From positions 26,121,388-26,185,387 of the forward strand of contig NW_019211459.1 of assembly GCF_002443255.2 (NCBI RefSeq): DNA of 64,000 bases. The letters run 5' to 3'. The position numbers and the translations under genes were made by a program. The notes beneath the pieces were generated by a model, which was not told the origin of the DNA, ran no database searches, and saw only the letters and a program-made list of their open reading frames with translations. Position 1 is the stretch's first letter. Each line of letters begins with the position of its first letter. Shown here one piece after another: positions 26,338 to 38,604 of this stretch. Origin of the DNA: Varroa destructor. Lineage: Eukaryota > Arthropoda > Arachnida > Mesostigmata > Varroidae.

Positions 26338-26399
26338 GTTCTATATAAGTTTAGTATAGAAGTTATATAGTATAGTTCTATATAAGTAAAGTATAGAAG
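26338..26399. repeat. Two 25-bp direct repeats, each with inverted ends
   Basis: GTTCTATATAAG followed by TT or AA and then AGTATAGAAG occurs at 26338-26362 and again at 26375-26399. The copies differ at two central bases. Each unit starts with TTCTATA and ends with TATAGAA, so each copy can also form a small hairpin. Confidence 0.85.
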
Positions 26400-29050
26400 G
26401 TTTCAACTCGCAACGTATCATCGGTTAACACTGTTAGACCTTTTGAGAATCTCGTTAACATCTCTCGTCTGAATGTTGGCAGCTACGTTTTTGAGCAATG
26501 GCGAAGCTTTTCTATTCTGGGAGGATTCAATTTCTAAATATAACATTTCGCATACGCGTCTGCAGCGTACGAAGCAAACATTCACTCATATTGTGTGGCA
26601 AGCTAAACGTAAAGGCACGTTGTTGGGGTCGCTGACCTAAATCTTTTAACTACCGGTGAGATCTTCGGGGTGGGCATTGCAAATGTGTACATCAGGACAG
26701 GAGGCTGATCTGTGGTCAACACTATTTCCTCAGTAGTTTGTTTCTAAAGACTAATAATCTTGCTAACAGATGTTAACTGGCAATTGCACCCTAACGCTAT
26801 AGAGTAAGCTACACGCGATGGTAGGCGTTGCATCAATCGATTAATTAGTAGTAACATAAAACGAACACAAATATATCAACGATGTTCAGCTATTCCGGAT
26901 TCATTGAGCATAAAAAATTACGCTGAACTCAATTCATTACAGGGAGCAAGTGATTACTGCAAATTTTTTTGCACCAAATGTTACATGTTAGTTCCACTTC
27001 AGTCCAATTTTGTTAATTTGAATGTCCCGTGTGCCAAACCAGTCACTGAGGGACTTGCGGTGCGCCAAAGGGTGTGGTTACACTCGTACACTTCGTAAAT
27101 TTTATTACTTGATAAATAGCGAGTATTCAAGCAGTGTGGATAAGATTCTGAGTAAACATCGAACGCAGATAGCTACATTTCGATAAATTTTATTATAATG
27201 CCATAAAATATTGATCGTTATATTGCGTCGTGTGGCTGTCTCTGATAGTAGGTAAAAGGAAATAGCATCAACACAGTTTGCACGTATTGAAACAGTAGAT
27301 AGATAAGTTTTGATGTTTCTTTTTATGTTATTGAAATATTTTACTGAACTAAAATTTATTGAAATTTAGGAAAAAAATTATTTTGAATGAGGGACTGTGG
27401 ATAGAAAAACCAGCTGCGCAGATTTCCTATGGCCATTAGGTAAACTCAGATTAGATAATACCGCAGCTATCTTCTACTTTAGATGGCCATTTATATTGGT
27501 AGTTATGGTTTAGTCCTAAAAAAAAAAGTACCACGATGTGTCCCACCAGCCTAAATGGAGTGTAGAAGTTAAATTATAGTTATCAGCTTTCTTTTTTAGA
27601 TTTAGCGCAGTAGTTTTATGCTGCAATTTAAATCAAAGTCAAAGTTCGTGAGATCTAATCCGTTACTTTGTAGAGACATTTCTGTGACAAATGGCGCATT
27701 GCAATGGATATAGTTTACCGTCTTAGTTTAACGAAGAGAGCACTACCGGTTAGATGAGCGCCTTCGCAGGCCATGAAATACACCGATGCTCCGTTCATCT
27801 TTCCGTTGAATAGCTCCTACCTCGCTGTGTGTGTCTTGCACACACAAACCCATTTCGATTTTTTTTTATAGCGAGCCTGCTGCGACCGCACTTGGGTAGA
27901 TCGGTAGCGCATATGTGCTAGCTACGAACGACGAGGGCATTGTGACAGACTGTGCGACTGATGACTGGAGTAAAAAGCATCCAGCAACAACCTGTTCACG
28001 ATTCGACCGGATGGCGCAGCTTGGTTCGGTCGCCATACGGTGCAGGTCACTTGCGTCCTATTCGCCTTGAAACGCTGTGCATTCTTCTTTAGAGACCTCT
28101 GGGACGTCGCTGCAACAGCACAATGCAATTGGATGAGTACTGGTCGGCCAAAGTGCCTTCTACGACAGCTATTATATTATCCCTAACTGTGACCTCTGCG
28201 CTGGGACAAACGGCTCCCATACTCTCCCAATAACTGGCTATAGTCGGCCTGCAGCCTCCAACATTCAATACCAGCTTGCCGACACATCGCCGAAGTTTGC
28301 TAAGTGCAGCTTCTAACACATGGCACAGGCTGGTGGCAACCTGTGCTTTACACTCGAAGGAATGAGCTCTGGGTCTCGCCCCTCGGCTTGCTCGATGATG
28401 CTAATCGCTTGAATGGTGTTAGCGTGTGCAATCGAGTAGGAACGAAGAGAGTGACCGGGGTGCGCGGACCGTTGGCGCAGGTTGAATCTACGACAAGACG
28501 AACAGCCTTTCACAAGTTATGTTAAGCACGATATGTATTCAGAGCGAATACACGGAATATATCGTTTTCGTTCACTGAGTATCACCTGTTCTGATAGTTC
28601 GAACAGGAGATAGGCCAGATTATAGCTCTGCGCTATGTGGAAGTCTATACATGAGTGTGTGTTGTAAATGGATGATGAAGTTCCGCACATAGACGCGTAC
28701 TTGGTTGGTACTGATTAAATTAAATTAATTGTATAAAATATCGTACATAGCCTTATTACAGAGCTTTGTCGAATTGGGCAGGGTTGATTTCTTAATCCAA
28801 TAAAAAATATTGGCTATTTACAGCTTTGGCTCTTGCAAGCCTTTGTGTTACTTTGTTCCTATCAACATATCATACCTTTGGTGTATAAATAGGCCACTCA
28901 GGCATTGAGCTCAGTTAAGAAATACCGATTAGAAGGCAACAGTAGTCAGAATATTTCAGCAATAAGAATTTTTTCAATAATTTCGAGAGAACGATTTTGA
29001 AGAGGAGGTTTACCGAAAAGACACCGACTATAATAATAGGATATTTTGAT
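26400..29050. other. Intergenic, no gene recognised
   Basis: Mostly AT-rich, with a less AT-rich part at about 27740-28530 that holds several overlapping ORFs on both strands (27922-28525). None shows a domain I recognise and they shadow one another, so no gene is called. Confidence 0.3.
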
Positions 29051-29054
29051 ATAG

Positions 29055-29096
29055 AGTCCCCTTTTGTACAGGCTTAAGCCTGCGCAAAAGAGGACT
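29055..29096. repeat. Loop-less inverted repeat, 21-bp arms
   Basis: Left arm 29055-29075 and right arm 29076-29096 are complementary at 18 of 21 positions with no spacer, centred on GGCTTAAGCC. It lies about 300 bases upstream of the mariner relic, but I could not match it to the usual mariner terminal repeats. Confidence 0.8.
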
Positions 29097-29409
29097 TCCC
29101 TCATATAAAACAAAAAAAAAAAGGGAAAAAATAGGAATAAAACAATTCGTAGCTTTGTTTCAAGTATATTTAGCTTTAATAGTAATTTTTTCCTATTCTT
29201 TCTAATTCACTAGTAGATTTTTCGCGTCCATCTATTTGGTTGGGTAATAAATTAGGTCGGTTTTTTTTAAAGCTTTTTTTCTATTTTCCTGATTTACCAT
29301 TCCAACGCTCTTTTCCTGCTCCGTCTGCCTGGTGTAGCGGTATTGTGTTTTGAGTACAATTTCAGCTCGAAAGGACTCATCTTGATGATGTATGTTCCAG
29401 GTAAAAAAA

Positions 29410-30210
29410 AAAAAAAGGATCTATTCGTCATCTCTTCTATTATGTATATCGTCAAGACCAAAACGCTGCCGAAACTGTCAAATAAAACGTGGTGGCCGGA
29501 CAAAAAGTAAGCGATATCTGCTTCGTACACGGTGCTATTTATGAAAGGACTGCTAAGGATGGTTTGCCAAGACTAAATTAAAGGATGCCTCCCGCTTTGA
29601 CGAACCGCTTTAGTTTGATGACAACCATCTAAAGTAATTTTTGAACAAAGACGGCCAACAACAACTGAGAAATCCGCTGAGGAGATAAGCTGTAGCCGTA
29701 AGACCGTCGTTAACCACCTCAAAACCCTTGGGTTGGCACAGAGACCTAGAGCTTGGTTTGCCCATGGATTTTCTGAACCCACAAGGGATTCCTTAACATC
29801 TCGCCCGGTCGGCGCCACGCAGCCACAATAAGCAAGGTTTTCACAGAACTGTTACTGTAAATAAGAATTGGAGATCGGAATTAACTGTGCCAGGAAATAA
29901 GCTAAACCTAAAAGTCGAATTAGATCTTCAACATTTAATGAGGCTGCAAAAGCCTGATTAACTGATAATTGTTCTTTGTGAACCTAACGGCTGATCGGGA
30001 CATTTATTGTACTCAGTTGCGTTGAGCCAAGCAGGCTATTCAAAAAATGCGACAAGCGGGGTCATTCTGCTCTACGACCATGCAAGGCTACGCAGGCAAA
30101 CATCATCAAAGCTGCCCTTACAGATATCAAATGGAACGTTTTGTTGTATTCTCCATATTGTCCAGAGCTTGCGCCGACGGACTTTCCCCTTTTGCTTTCA
30201 CTAGGCAGCC
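29410..30210 (+). pseudogene. Decayed mariner-family transposase
   Basis: Fragments of a Tc1/mariner transposase appear in the correct order but in shifting frames with stops. An N-terminal helix-turn-helix part contains NAAETVK, then a VHGAIYERTAKD-like segment. A FDDNHLK segment follows. The second helix-turn-helix is RKTVVNHLKTLGLAQRP, running into AWFAHGFSE (the family's WVPHEL position). The catalytic region shows GVILLYDHARL (the family has VILLHDNARPH) and, after a frameshift, YSPYCPELAPTDFPL (the family has YSPDLAPTDYHLF). The second catalytic Asp position reads YDH here, where the family has HDN. Frameshifts and stops rule out a working enzyme. Terminal inverted repeats were not identified, so the element borders are uncertain. 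Confidence 0.75.
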
Positions 30211-30269
30211 TCTCGGCTGCCTTTGGGTTGGCGATTGTCGTTTTATGCCGTGTTAGCTTTCTAGCTTCG

Positions 30270-31270
30270 ATTAATTTATTTATGCGTAACCCAGTGTTAT
30301 AAATATAATATAAAGGCAATATATGTGTGATAGGCAAAATTTTAAAGGTGGAGGGCTTGCGATCAATTAAAAAGTTGCATGGCCTATGCCATTCTATTAC
30401 ATTCGTAAATAAATGCTGTTTTATAATCTCCTTTGGGCATATAGGTTAGTAAGTTCTACATAGCATCCGAAGGAGGAGAGGAAATTATTAGAATTTTCAG
30501 ATTAGTGCGATCATACTGGTGAGAATTGCGATGCTCGTAGATCAACCTAGCACTCAATCCCACTTTTACTATCAGACTGTATCCTGATAAATTTCTTTTG
30601 TAGAGCTTCAAGTTTATTTTCAACTTATGCAAACTCTTTCAAATAACTTGCGTGTCGATATCTATCATGAAAATGAAGAGAAAATGACGAGATATTGCGT
30701 ATCATAGATTATGCGTTATCTCGCACAGCCAGAAATTATTGGTTGGCTTTTCAGCACTAAACCCACTTTCATCGGTCAACTGGACCCACCTGCTGTAAAT
30801 AAGTATACATATTGGTAGCTTTAGGGACGAATTGCGCAATCTTTGCGTGAAGTTTCATATTAAATGTGTATTCGTTAAAGAATGTTTCATATCCTAAAAA
30901 GCTGAAATATTTGTTCCGCTAATTCCACCAGTAACACACCAAAATGAAAATATTTCTCCGACTAGTAAATGGTAGCAACAAGGGGTCAAGCGAGGAAATT
31001 CAGCACTGAAAAGTTGAGCCCCTATCTGTCTCAATTTCTGTGGGTCCCATTCTATAGCTCGACTGAGTGTTTTTGTTGTGGGTAATTCGGAAGCGGCAAT
31101 AGCTGACATTTGCACGCATCGAACATTCGTTCGATAGATGAGGTGGTATAAGTACAACCGCTAGAAGAAAATGCCATGGACAGCCCGCAGAAAGGCCACT
31201 ACCAACGTCGACCCCGCAGCGCGCTTAAACGATACGTCTATTTCTGCCGGTTGCCGTAACGGCGTTCACA
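30270..31270. other. Intergenic, nothing recognised
   Basis: Sequence downstream of the mariner relic. No ORF with a domain, RNA gene or repeat is visible. Confidence 0.35.
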
Positions 31271-31275
31271 ACCAC

Positions 31276-31563
31276 TAACCAAACTCATCCTGTTTCTCGT
31301 TCGAGCGATGTGTACGCCACAGCAGATTCGTATACGCCTCACCCAGAATGGTGTGTATTTAGAGAAGAAGATGAACGCCGCGAGTATCCTCGTTCCTTCT
31401 TTAGCCAAATGTTTAGACCTATGTTTTTCTGACCTATGTTGTCTAAAGATTACAACCGTTAGGGGCGCGGGGGCCGCACCAGGGGCGAGAAAACGAAAAC
31501 TGAAGAAGGTACGAAGGGCACCAGTAGCCGCCGCTGCTCACGGCAGCCAGTTGCGGGTCGGCA
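31276..31563 (+). repeat. Dispersed repeat, copy A
   Basis: This stretch aligns by eye in the same orientation with 61423-61694. Shared blocks include AACTCATC near the start, then CAGATTCG with TATAC or CATAC, then CTATGTT, then an ACCRTTA-like block with GGGCG, and finally GCGGGTC-CGCA-like sequence at the end. Copy A lies in a more GC-rich context and holds an ORF rich in Arg and Lys that continues to 31724. It is probably an old interspersed element; the family is not recognised. Confidence 0.6.
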
Positions 31564-31724
31564 GAAGACACCGGGTGCGCCGAAGCCGTCGACGAAAACA
31601 GAGAAGGAAGCAAAAGATACGAGCGACAGACAGAAGACCCGGCCGAGGTCGGTTCGCCGTGACATTCAAAGAGGGGCCCCACGACGTTCGCTCTGGTCTG
31701 CAGGTGACACTTGGTAGCAAATAA

Positions 31725-32235
31725 CGGGCCCACGGAACGGCGAGACGCTGTGCACGAAACCAGCTCTGTATAGAGATGAGTATGCGCTAGCGGCAGCAGC
31801 AGTACTACATCCCATTTTCATAGCTGTGACAGAGGCTTGATAGCTGCTATACCACAAAATGAATACCATCACATTAAGTCGCTGTATGGTGGTAAACGCA
31901 ACAATATTCAATACGATCTTAGGCAAATCCATCCTCACAGGAAGCTTTAAGCGCAGGATGATTTATAAGCCCAGTCGGTATGAATTAAGCCACCTGTTAT
32001 TATTGATATAATATTTTCAAATAAAATGACGCAGTACCTTCGAAAGCAATCGCCACGTCTCAGCATACATTTCGCAAGACGAGAAGCTCTCTTTTTGACT
32101 TTATTAGTAAATTAGCTGGGTAGTAAATTCAGATGTTTTTGCAGGTACAGACCACCACTATAGCGTCCACCGCAAATTATATAAAGTGAGAAAGTGTAAT
32201 AAAGATGTTCACAAGTATGAATTATTATTTTCAGA
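31725..32235. other. Intergenic, nothing recognised
   Basis: No supported coding exon. The sequence before 32236 ends in a pyrimidine-rich ATTATTATTTTCAG that could be a splice acceptor. Confidence 0.3.
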
Positions 32236-32585
32236 TGCTCTCGGTCAGCAAATTTGAGTTGCGGGCTGCCTATGCATCACTGAAAGGCAATTTTTCAATA
32301 AAAAATGCCTTTGAGGAGGCACGTCAAGACAAAGCTTCACTGCAGATTCAGTTGTCATTACGTTTGATTTTTACAGCCAACTTTTTGTTATTTTTAATGT
32401 ATATACGGATACTATGGGTCACTTGCGTCGGACGAAATCAGTATTATAACCTAACGATCATTCGTATGAAGCAAGAAGAACTCGAACAGAACTTATTATT
32501 ATTGTATATATGTTATAGACGGACCTATTTATCACTCTGTCATAATAAGGCTGAAAATGAATTGGGCAGTAAATTATGCCCCTGA
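32236..32585 (+). other. Orphan ORF preceded by an acceptor-like sequence
   Basis: An ATG stands directly after TTATTTTCAG and opens about 116 codons. The first 45 (MLSVSKFELRAAYASL, then NAFEEARQDKASLQ) look like an amphipathic, coding-type helix. The later part is hydrophobic and AT-driven and probably noncoding. No partner exon or clean donor was found. It could be an exon of an unrecognised gene or a fragment of a decayed element. Confidence 0.2.
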
Positions 32586-32589
32586 ACAA

Positions 32590-34490
32590 ACCGCAGTTTG
32601 CAAGCATTACCTAGCTTTTTTAAGCTTTATTTCAGTAATATCCGCTATGAAAAAGTCTATTAATTGAGTCAGCGTATTATTATGAGATCGGATGGTAAAG
32701 CTAATTTATAATTCTGCTAGTATGGTATATGAAAATTTATATTAGTTTCTCTATGACTTATTTATATAAATTTATTCGTTATAAAGTCTAAATAAAATTG
32801 CCCTTTTTTTAAACTCTAGTATATAGAAGATTACAAGTCGATATCCCTTTGGGGCTGCCCAAAACCTTTTTTAGTTTTATTACTGCTATCGTGTGATAGA
32901 TCCCATGGCCTAAAACAAAGGCCATCGTAGATACATCCTCTGAGATAGCCCAGTAAGGGTAAACAATTAATAAGGATAAATAATTTTTTTAAGAAAGCGG
33001 TTTTCCCTGGAATATGTCAAAAATTGCAAAATATTTGCTACTACGTAACTCTCCCCAAACGTCTATATTCAGCCAGCATTTCCTAATGTCGCGTCTTTAA
33101 GTCTATATCAGAAAAGAAGCAAGGCAAAGACGCTACCTGGTTAATATCTATATTTTATCCCAACTGTCAGTTGCTTACCATGGTGCAATTTGTTGCTGAC
33201 TGGCTGAGATAATATCTGTGTAGCTTTCTGTTTTAATACATCCTTGAACTGGACTAATGCAAAACATACCTTCAAAGTAACAAGGTTCGTTTGCAAACAG
33301 AGTCTGAAAAGTTTCAAATATTTAAGTTGTCTTTAAATTCTAATGATTTAATAACACCGTCTGAAAATTCACATAGGTACGTAACGTTTGTAACCACAAG
33401 AGCCAAACTTTGGACACCTTTGGATTACCGAGACTGAAATTGCAAAATGTTTAGATATCATTTTCGGTAAACTGAAAGGACATATTTGGTGATGCATTTT
33501 TGTTCAAAGAACCATAAGCGACCATTTTCAGTTGATGCGTTGCATGTTTATGGAACCTTATGGTGCTTTAGATAATTAAGCGAATAACGAGTATATTTTC
33601 CTTCGCTGTTGGTAGTCGCAAGAAGTTTAATATAATCAAGCTCACGATTTATTTTCAGGTAAAAACTAACAGAACTACAAAAGCATCATTGCTTTTGCAT
33701 GTTTTAAATGGCCACTTTTAGTACCAAAGCAAATTCGAAATGATTTTGTATTCAAGTCGCGAAATTTATTTGTGCAGAATTTTACTATACTTAAGGACGC
33801 TCTAATTTTTGTGATTATATTCTACATAGATTTCCATTAGAGCAACTTTGGATAGAACTGTCACATGTTTTGCTAACACATTGTCGTATGGTATATCGTA
33901 CAACCAGGCAGTAATGAAGGCTCGGAATGATGCCCAGCCACCGCTCTTCAGTACCTCAACCGTGTGAGCGCAAACTCCAAAAATACAAAATAAATCGTTC
34001 TTCTATATATCGATAACGTTGCATACTTATGTCCAAAGCTGGGTGTATCAGTCGTTGTCTGAATGAATTTGGTTCCCACTAGATCTGTGCCGGCCTCGCC
34101 TGAGGTAGTGTCGCCCACTGTGAGCGAACCAGTAATCGCACCCGACGAATAGAAGTGAAAGCATTTGGGTTAGTACAATTACAAGTGGAATCTTATATTA
34201 ATAAAATACGTTTAAAATAAAAGCTAATTAGATAATGATTTTTAAAAAATGCCGCTTAATTAAGAAGAAGTAATCTCGTACTATCAGTTAATCTCGATTT
34301 TGACACTTACTCATATTAAATGTTGGTTATCATCTATTTGCATGCTTCATATCATGTCATAGACTTTCTTTGACGTACTTTTCAGCCTGAGATTTTTTGC
34401 AAAGACGTATTAATAAAAAATATTTATTTAGTATCAGATAACAAAGTAGCAAAGACGATATTTTTTGTTATATTTAATCGTTAGTCATAT

Positions 34491-34525
<35 letters not shown>

Positions 34526-35690
34526 TGAAAAATAAACATATTTTTACTAAACATGTATGCTGGGTATTACTTGCAGTTTTATGTATACATATATTTAGTT
34601 TATGCATTAAATATACGCCTCATATAAAATGAAGGTGACATGATAACTTGCTGTATCCAAGCTCCACGACGGGAAAACTGCACAATATGTCACTGAGTGC
34701 GATTAGATAATGCTGAAATTGTTTGCTTATCATGTTTAGAGTTATATATACAGACGTGCTGAATATCCTGATATGGCTGAAAAGCATTTTATTTTTCGTT
34801 TTGGGTATCTTTTGTCTAGTTTAGGCTTTTAAAGTTATACGCACTGTACACACTCATCATGGAAACAATAATTCATATAATTGTAATAGTCAAATGGGCT
34901 TGAATAACCAGTTTGCAACTAGACCTATAGATCCTACCGAGAAATGTTATTTGGAAACCGCATTAGATAATAACGATTCATCAGTAAGTAATAGTCTTTT
35001 TGCGAAAAGCATCAAGCCAATCCTTAAAAAAAAAAAAAAAAGTTCATACGCATCACTACGCTCCTACGATCTTAGCAAATGGGGCAGTCACTGCTGTGCT
35101 ACAGCCATCAGGTGTAATCGGTAATGGATTTCTAAGATTTTGTCCAATAGCTACTAAAACATTGTTCAAATTAGTGCGAATTATTTCTTTGAATCAACTA
35201 CACTGTACAGAAAGAACTTTTTCATCGCTTGAAAGTACGTTTGATAAATTATGCTGCAGCTAAAATTATTATATACTGTGACAACAATCCACTAAGATTA
35301 ATTCTTGTAGAGCTCTCTATTCTAAGCGGTCTTTGTAGTACACCTGGTTTGTGAACAACACTTTTCGAAAAGATTAAACTTTAAAGGTCGTTAATTCATT
35401 TTTGTGATTAAGTAGTAATGGATTAACCATAGAACGATTTATGTATTGGTTTTCTTGCCTGGCTTTAAAAATGCAGATTATACAGTCGAAAGTTATTTTT
35501 TCTGAAAATTCGTTCTACGCAATCTCTGTCCATTTTGCGTTGACTTAAACAGATCCGCTAAGTCTGCCAATTGGATTTCGTAGAAAATCCGTCTAAACTA
35601 TTACTTTATTTTCTATCGTTGTTTTGATTCATTCGTTGGCCTGCCGCTTCTGTATAATTGTTCACGACGGTTGCGTCGCATGTGCGTCTG
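32590..35690. other. AT-rich intergenic stretch
   Basis: Contains only a TA microsatellite at about 34492-34522 and a poly-A run near 35028. No coding exon or RNA gene is seen. Confidence 0.4.
34492..34522. repeat. (TA)n microsatellite
   Basis: About 15 TA units within AT-rich intergenic DNA. Confidence 0.95.
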
Positions 35691-35699
35691 TAATTCAAG

Positions 35700-38357
35700 T
35701 CAACAATAATGCATTCATTCGTTTATAGAGAGCGTACGCTGCAGCGCCTCTCTTGATGGAACGGCAAGCCTGCGCCGTCTTCGTGTAGTTTACCTCTCAC
35801 CCGTAAAGCCCGTACCTTTTACTTTGCCTCATAACTCAAATCAATCAAATTGAAATAGAAAATAGCGTCAAAAAAACATCATTCGTATTATTTTTCTGTC
35901 TATCGAAAAGAGGAGTAAATCAGCGCGCACTTTTACAGTAAAACAGCAGCATTTCAACAATTATCGTTGTTGACTAGGGGTATCGAGTGCGGCTGGTCGT
36001 GCTATTCCAAAACAGCCACAAAGCGGAGAAACGCAGAAGTACGCTCATTGCCATCAGCGCCTCGCCCCTACGTTCTCATCAGCAGGACCATCAACATTCA
36101 AAAGAATATTATCAGCACAATCACGCCTGTTCCTCTCCGATTTCTTTTTCTAGAAAGTGTTACCAGTCATTGCTGTAAACAGGCAAAACCACGAAGGGAG
36201 TGAGCGATTTTCGTCATCGTTATTGTTATGTGGTCGTCGTCAACCGTGAAAACTTACGACGACGTAGAAACAGCTGATCTGATCTGATCCAATCGCCCCA
36301 GAGAATGCCCAGAGTCGTTGATCGGAAAAAACAATAAACCTCTTTCTGCTGCTGCTGCTGCTACTACTGTCTGCTGGTAACCTTGGCTTTACGTTAGACG
36401 ATACACGAAACGGGGGCCAAGACAACAGGCAAACTCAACAGCGCTCACAGTTCCGAGAAAAGCCGTGATGAATGGAAGGACGCTTCAGAAAAAGACACAG
36501 TAGCAACCGGCAGCGGCGGTCTACTTCTACGACGAATAAAAATTCGGAAAGTGTAACACATATCGCTGGCTGGTTCGCAGCGGTCCGCCAGTTCAGCTAT
36601 GGCAGAAACCAGCTGAGTTAAGCAGCCGACCACCGCCGCTGCCATCGCTATCCCCAGGTGAGCAATAGAAACACGATAGCGACACTGCGTAACCACTTCC
36701 ACGACGGTAAAGACGACGGGCGTCAGTGATACAGTTGCTGCTGGCTGCTACAGGGCATTTTTGTTTCGAAACATCTAATTGTGACTGTGACATTTAATGC
36801 TGCTGCTGCTGCTGCTGCCGTCGCCGCCAGTGCTGAGCAGACATTGGAAAATTAATCAGCAATCCAATCTCGAACTGGTGGTGGTACATAGTAGTCATCG
36901 TCCCTGTCATACTATGGCATAACAAGCTAAAGGTGATTATAGGCTGAGGTCATTAGTTGACGTCGCGTGGCTCCGCAGCCGCCGTCGTTTTTGCCGCTGT
37001 TGCGGGGATTACCAGAATTGCTGGTGTTCACCGTGCCCGTTGCTATTTGTCGTGCTAGTGATGACAACAGTGTAAAGTCCTGCAACAAACTAGGCACGAC
37101 GACATCGAGCGAGTGGATGACAGCAGAATCGAATTTAGCTCAACTAGAAGTTCTGTGTCGATCGGCGGTTTGCGTTAGTGCTCATATCTGTTTGCGTCTT
37201 CTCCTTCGTGTCGTCGTTGTCGCTTCTGCGTCGGAAAAGAGGGAAACGCGGTGAGGGGTAGCACAGAAGTGCCTAGGAAGCTCCGGCAGCGCAACTCAGT
37301 GTCTGTCGTGTTTGACTGGTCGTCACATCGTTGTCATCTACGTTGTTTGTCTGTGTTGTCATCTCGCACAGCGCCTTTATCGCCCTGCCTGTCATCATCA
37401 TCAGTGTCTCAGCTGCAGTATGCACCGCCTGCTTGGGGCATGACGGGCCGTGCGTGCACCACGATTCTCCCGCTCTTTTGCTTGCTCTCTCCCGCAGGTG
37501 CTGGATATCGCTGGATGCTTCGTTTAGCGGCCAGCGCCCAAAGTGGAATTTCAGCCACGATTAAAAGAGAGCAGCGTCACCAAACGCTGACTGTGCAGTC
37601 TTCAGGTGAGTTCGGTGCTGTATTTGTCAGCCCCTATTCAGTTTCCGAAATTGTTTAGTTTTCATCGTGCTGATTTTTACCTGTTGGTACTAGCACTAGT
37701 CTTGAGATTGTTTGCGTGTCAACAAGCCCAAAAGTTTGAAAAAAAAAAGTGTCAGCTTCGGCACTGAATCGTCGGTGTTTTAGCCTCACTGCTAATCTGT
37801 ACGATAACTTTTCATTTTGTGCGCTGCCTTATTGGATGGAACGGATTACAATCGGACTGGCGGAATTTCAGTTAAGTAAATGCTGTGTTACACGGTGCGC
37901 AGTGATTTATTGATTGCAATTTAGTGTTTGTGTGCGTGTGTGTGTGTGTTGTGAGCTGAAACTGTGGGCAACTTTTCTTGTTGAAACTAGCACTTGTTGT
38001 CTATCGAGACATTATGTATAGACTTCACTAATAGTATTCTATCATTATTGCCGTCTCGCTCTTCGCGCACTATATATCGGCATCGTCTATCCGCAATCCA
38101 GAAGGAAGCACCGTGTCCTTTTCTATTGGCGGTGGCTCGTTATAGAGTAGCTGTAGTGGAGACGGTCGATCTGCTGGAGCACTTTTTGCTTTTAGCTTGG
38201 TACAGGGCGAGTTGCGTTGTGCACGGTCAGTGGTCGAACTCAAGTTGCAACTTTTCAGTGCTCACTGGTTGTAGCTATTGCTTCTAGCGTCAACTGCTCT
38301 AGCATGTTACCCGTCGGCAGACAAAATACAAAACTTTAACCACTGTTGACGTCATCA

Positions 38358-38392
<35 letters not shown>

Positions 38393-38604
38393 CTCTGTTT
38401 GCTGCTGCAAAGAGCAATATCCAGTGTAAATCGGTCGATCTGTCCGTCTGTCCATCCATCAGTCAGTTAGTGAGGTCGGCCGGCGGGCGGGCGGTCGGTC
38501 GGTCGGTCACCAACAACGACAGTCTCAACAACGCCGCGGTCGTCGAGAAAAAGGAAAACACTACTAAAACGAAACAGGAATCAAACGCTACCTAGCTAAC
38601 TAAG
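35700..38604 (+). promoter_or_regulatory. GC-enriched region upstream of WIPI2, probable promoter and 5' UTR
   Basis: Base composition rises and CTG/CAG runs appear. A strong donor (TCTTCAG then GTGAGT) starts at 37606, and pyrimidine-rich acceptor-like sites lie at 38461-38466. A noncoding first exon ending at 37605 spliced to the exon that carries the start codon is therefore possible. ORFs at 35967-36203, 36967-37254 and 37251-37658 have no domain and are not called. Confidence 0.3.
38361..38391. repeat. (GCA)10 trinucleotide repeat upstream of WIPI2
   Basis: A pure run of ten GCA units plus one base, 214 bases before the WIPI2 start codon. It is in the 5' UTR or a 5' intron, depending on the transcript. 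Confidence 0.95.

Noticed and set aside
27922..28525. Cluster of overlapping ORFs on both strands
   Set aside because: No recognisable domain, frames shadow one another, and no splice structure could be built.
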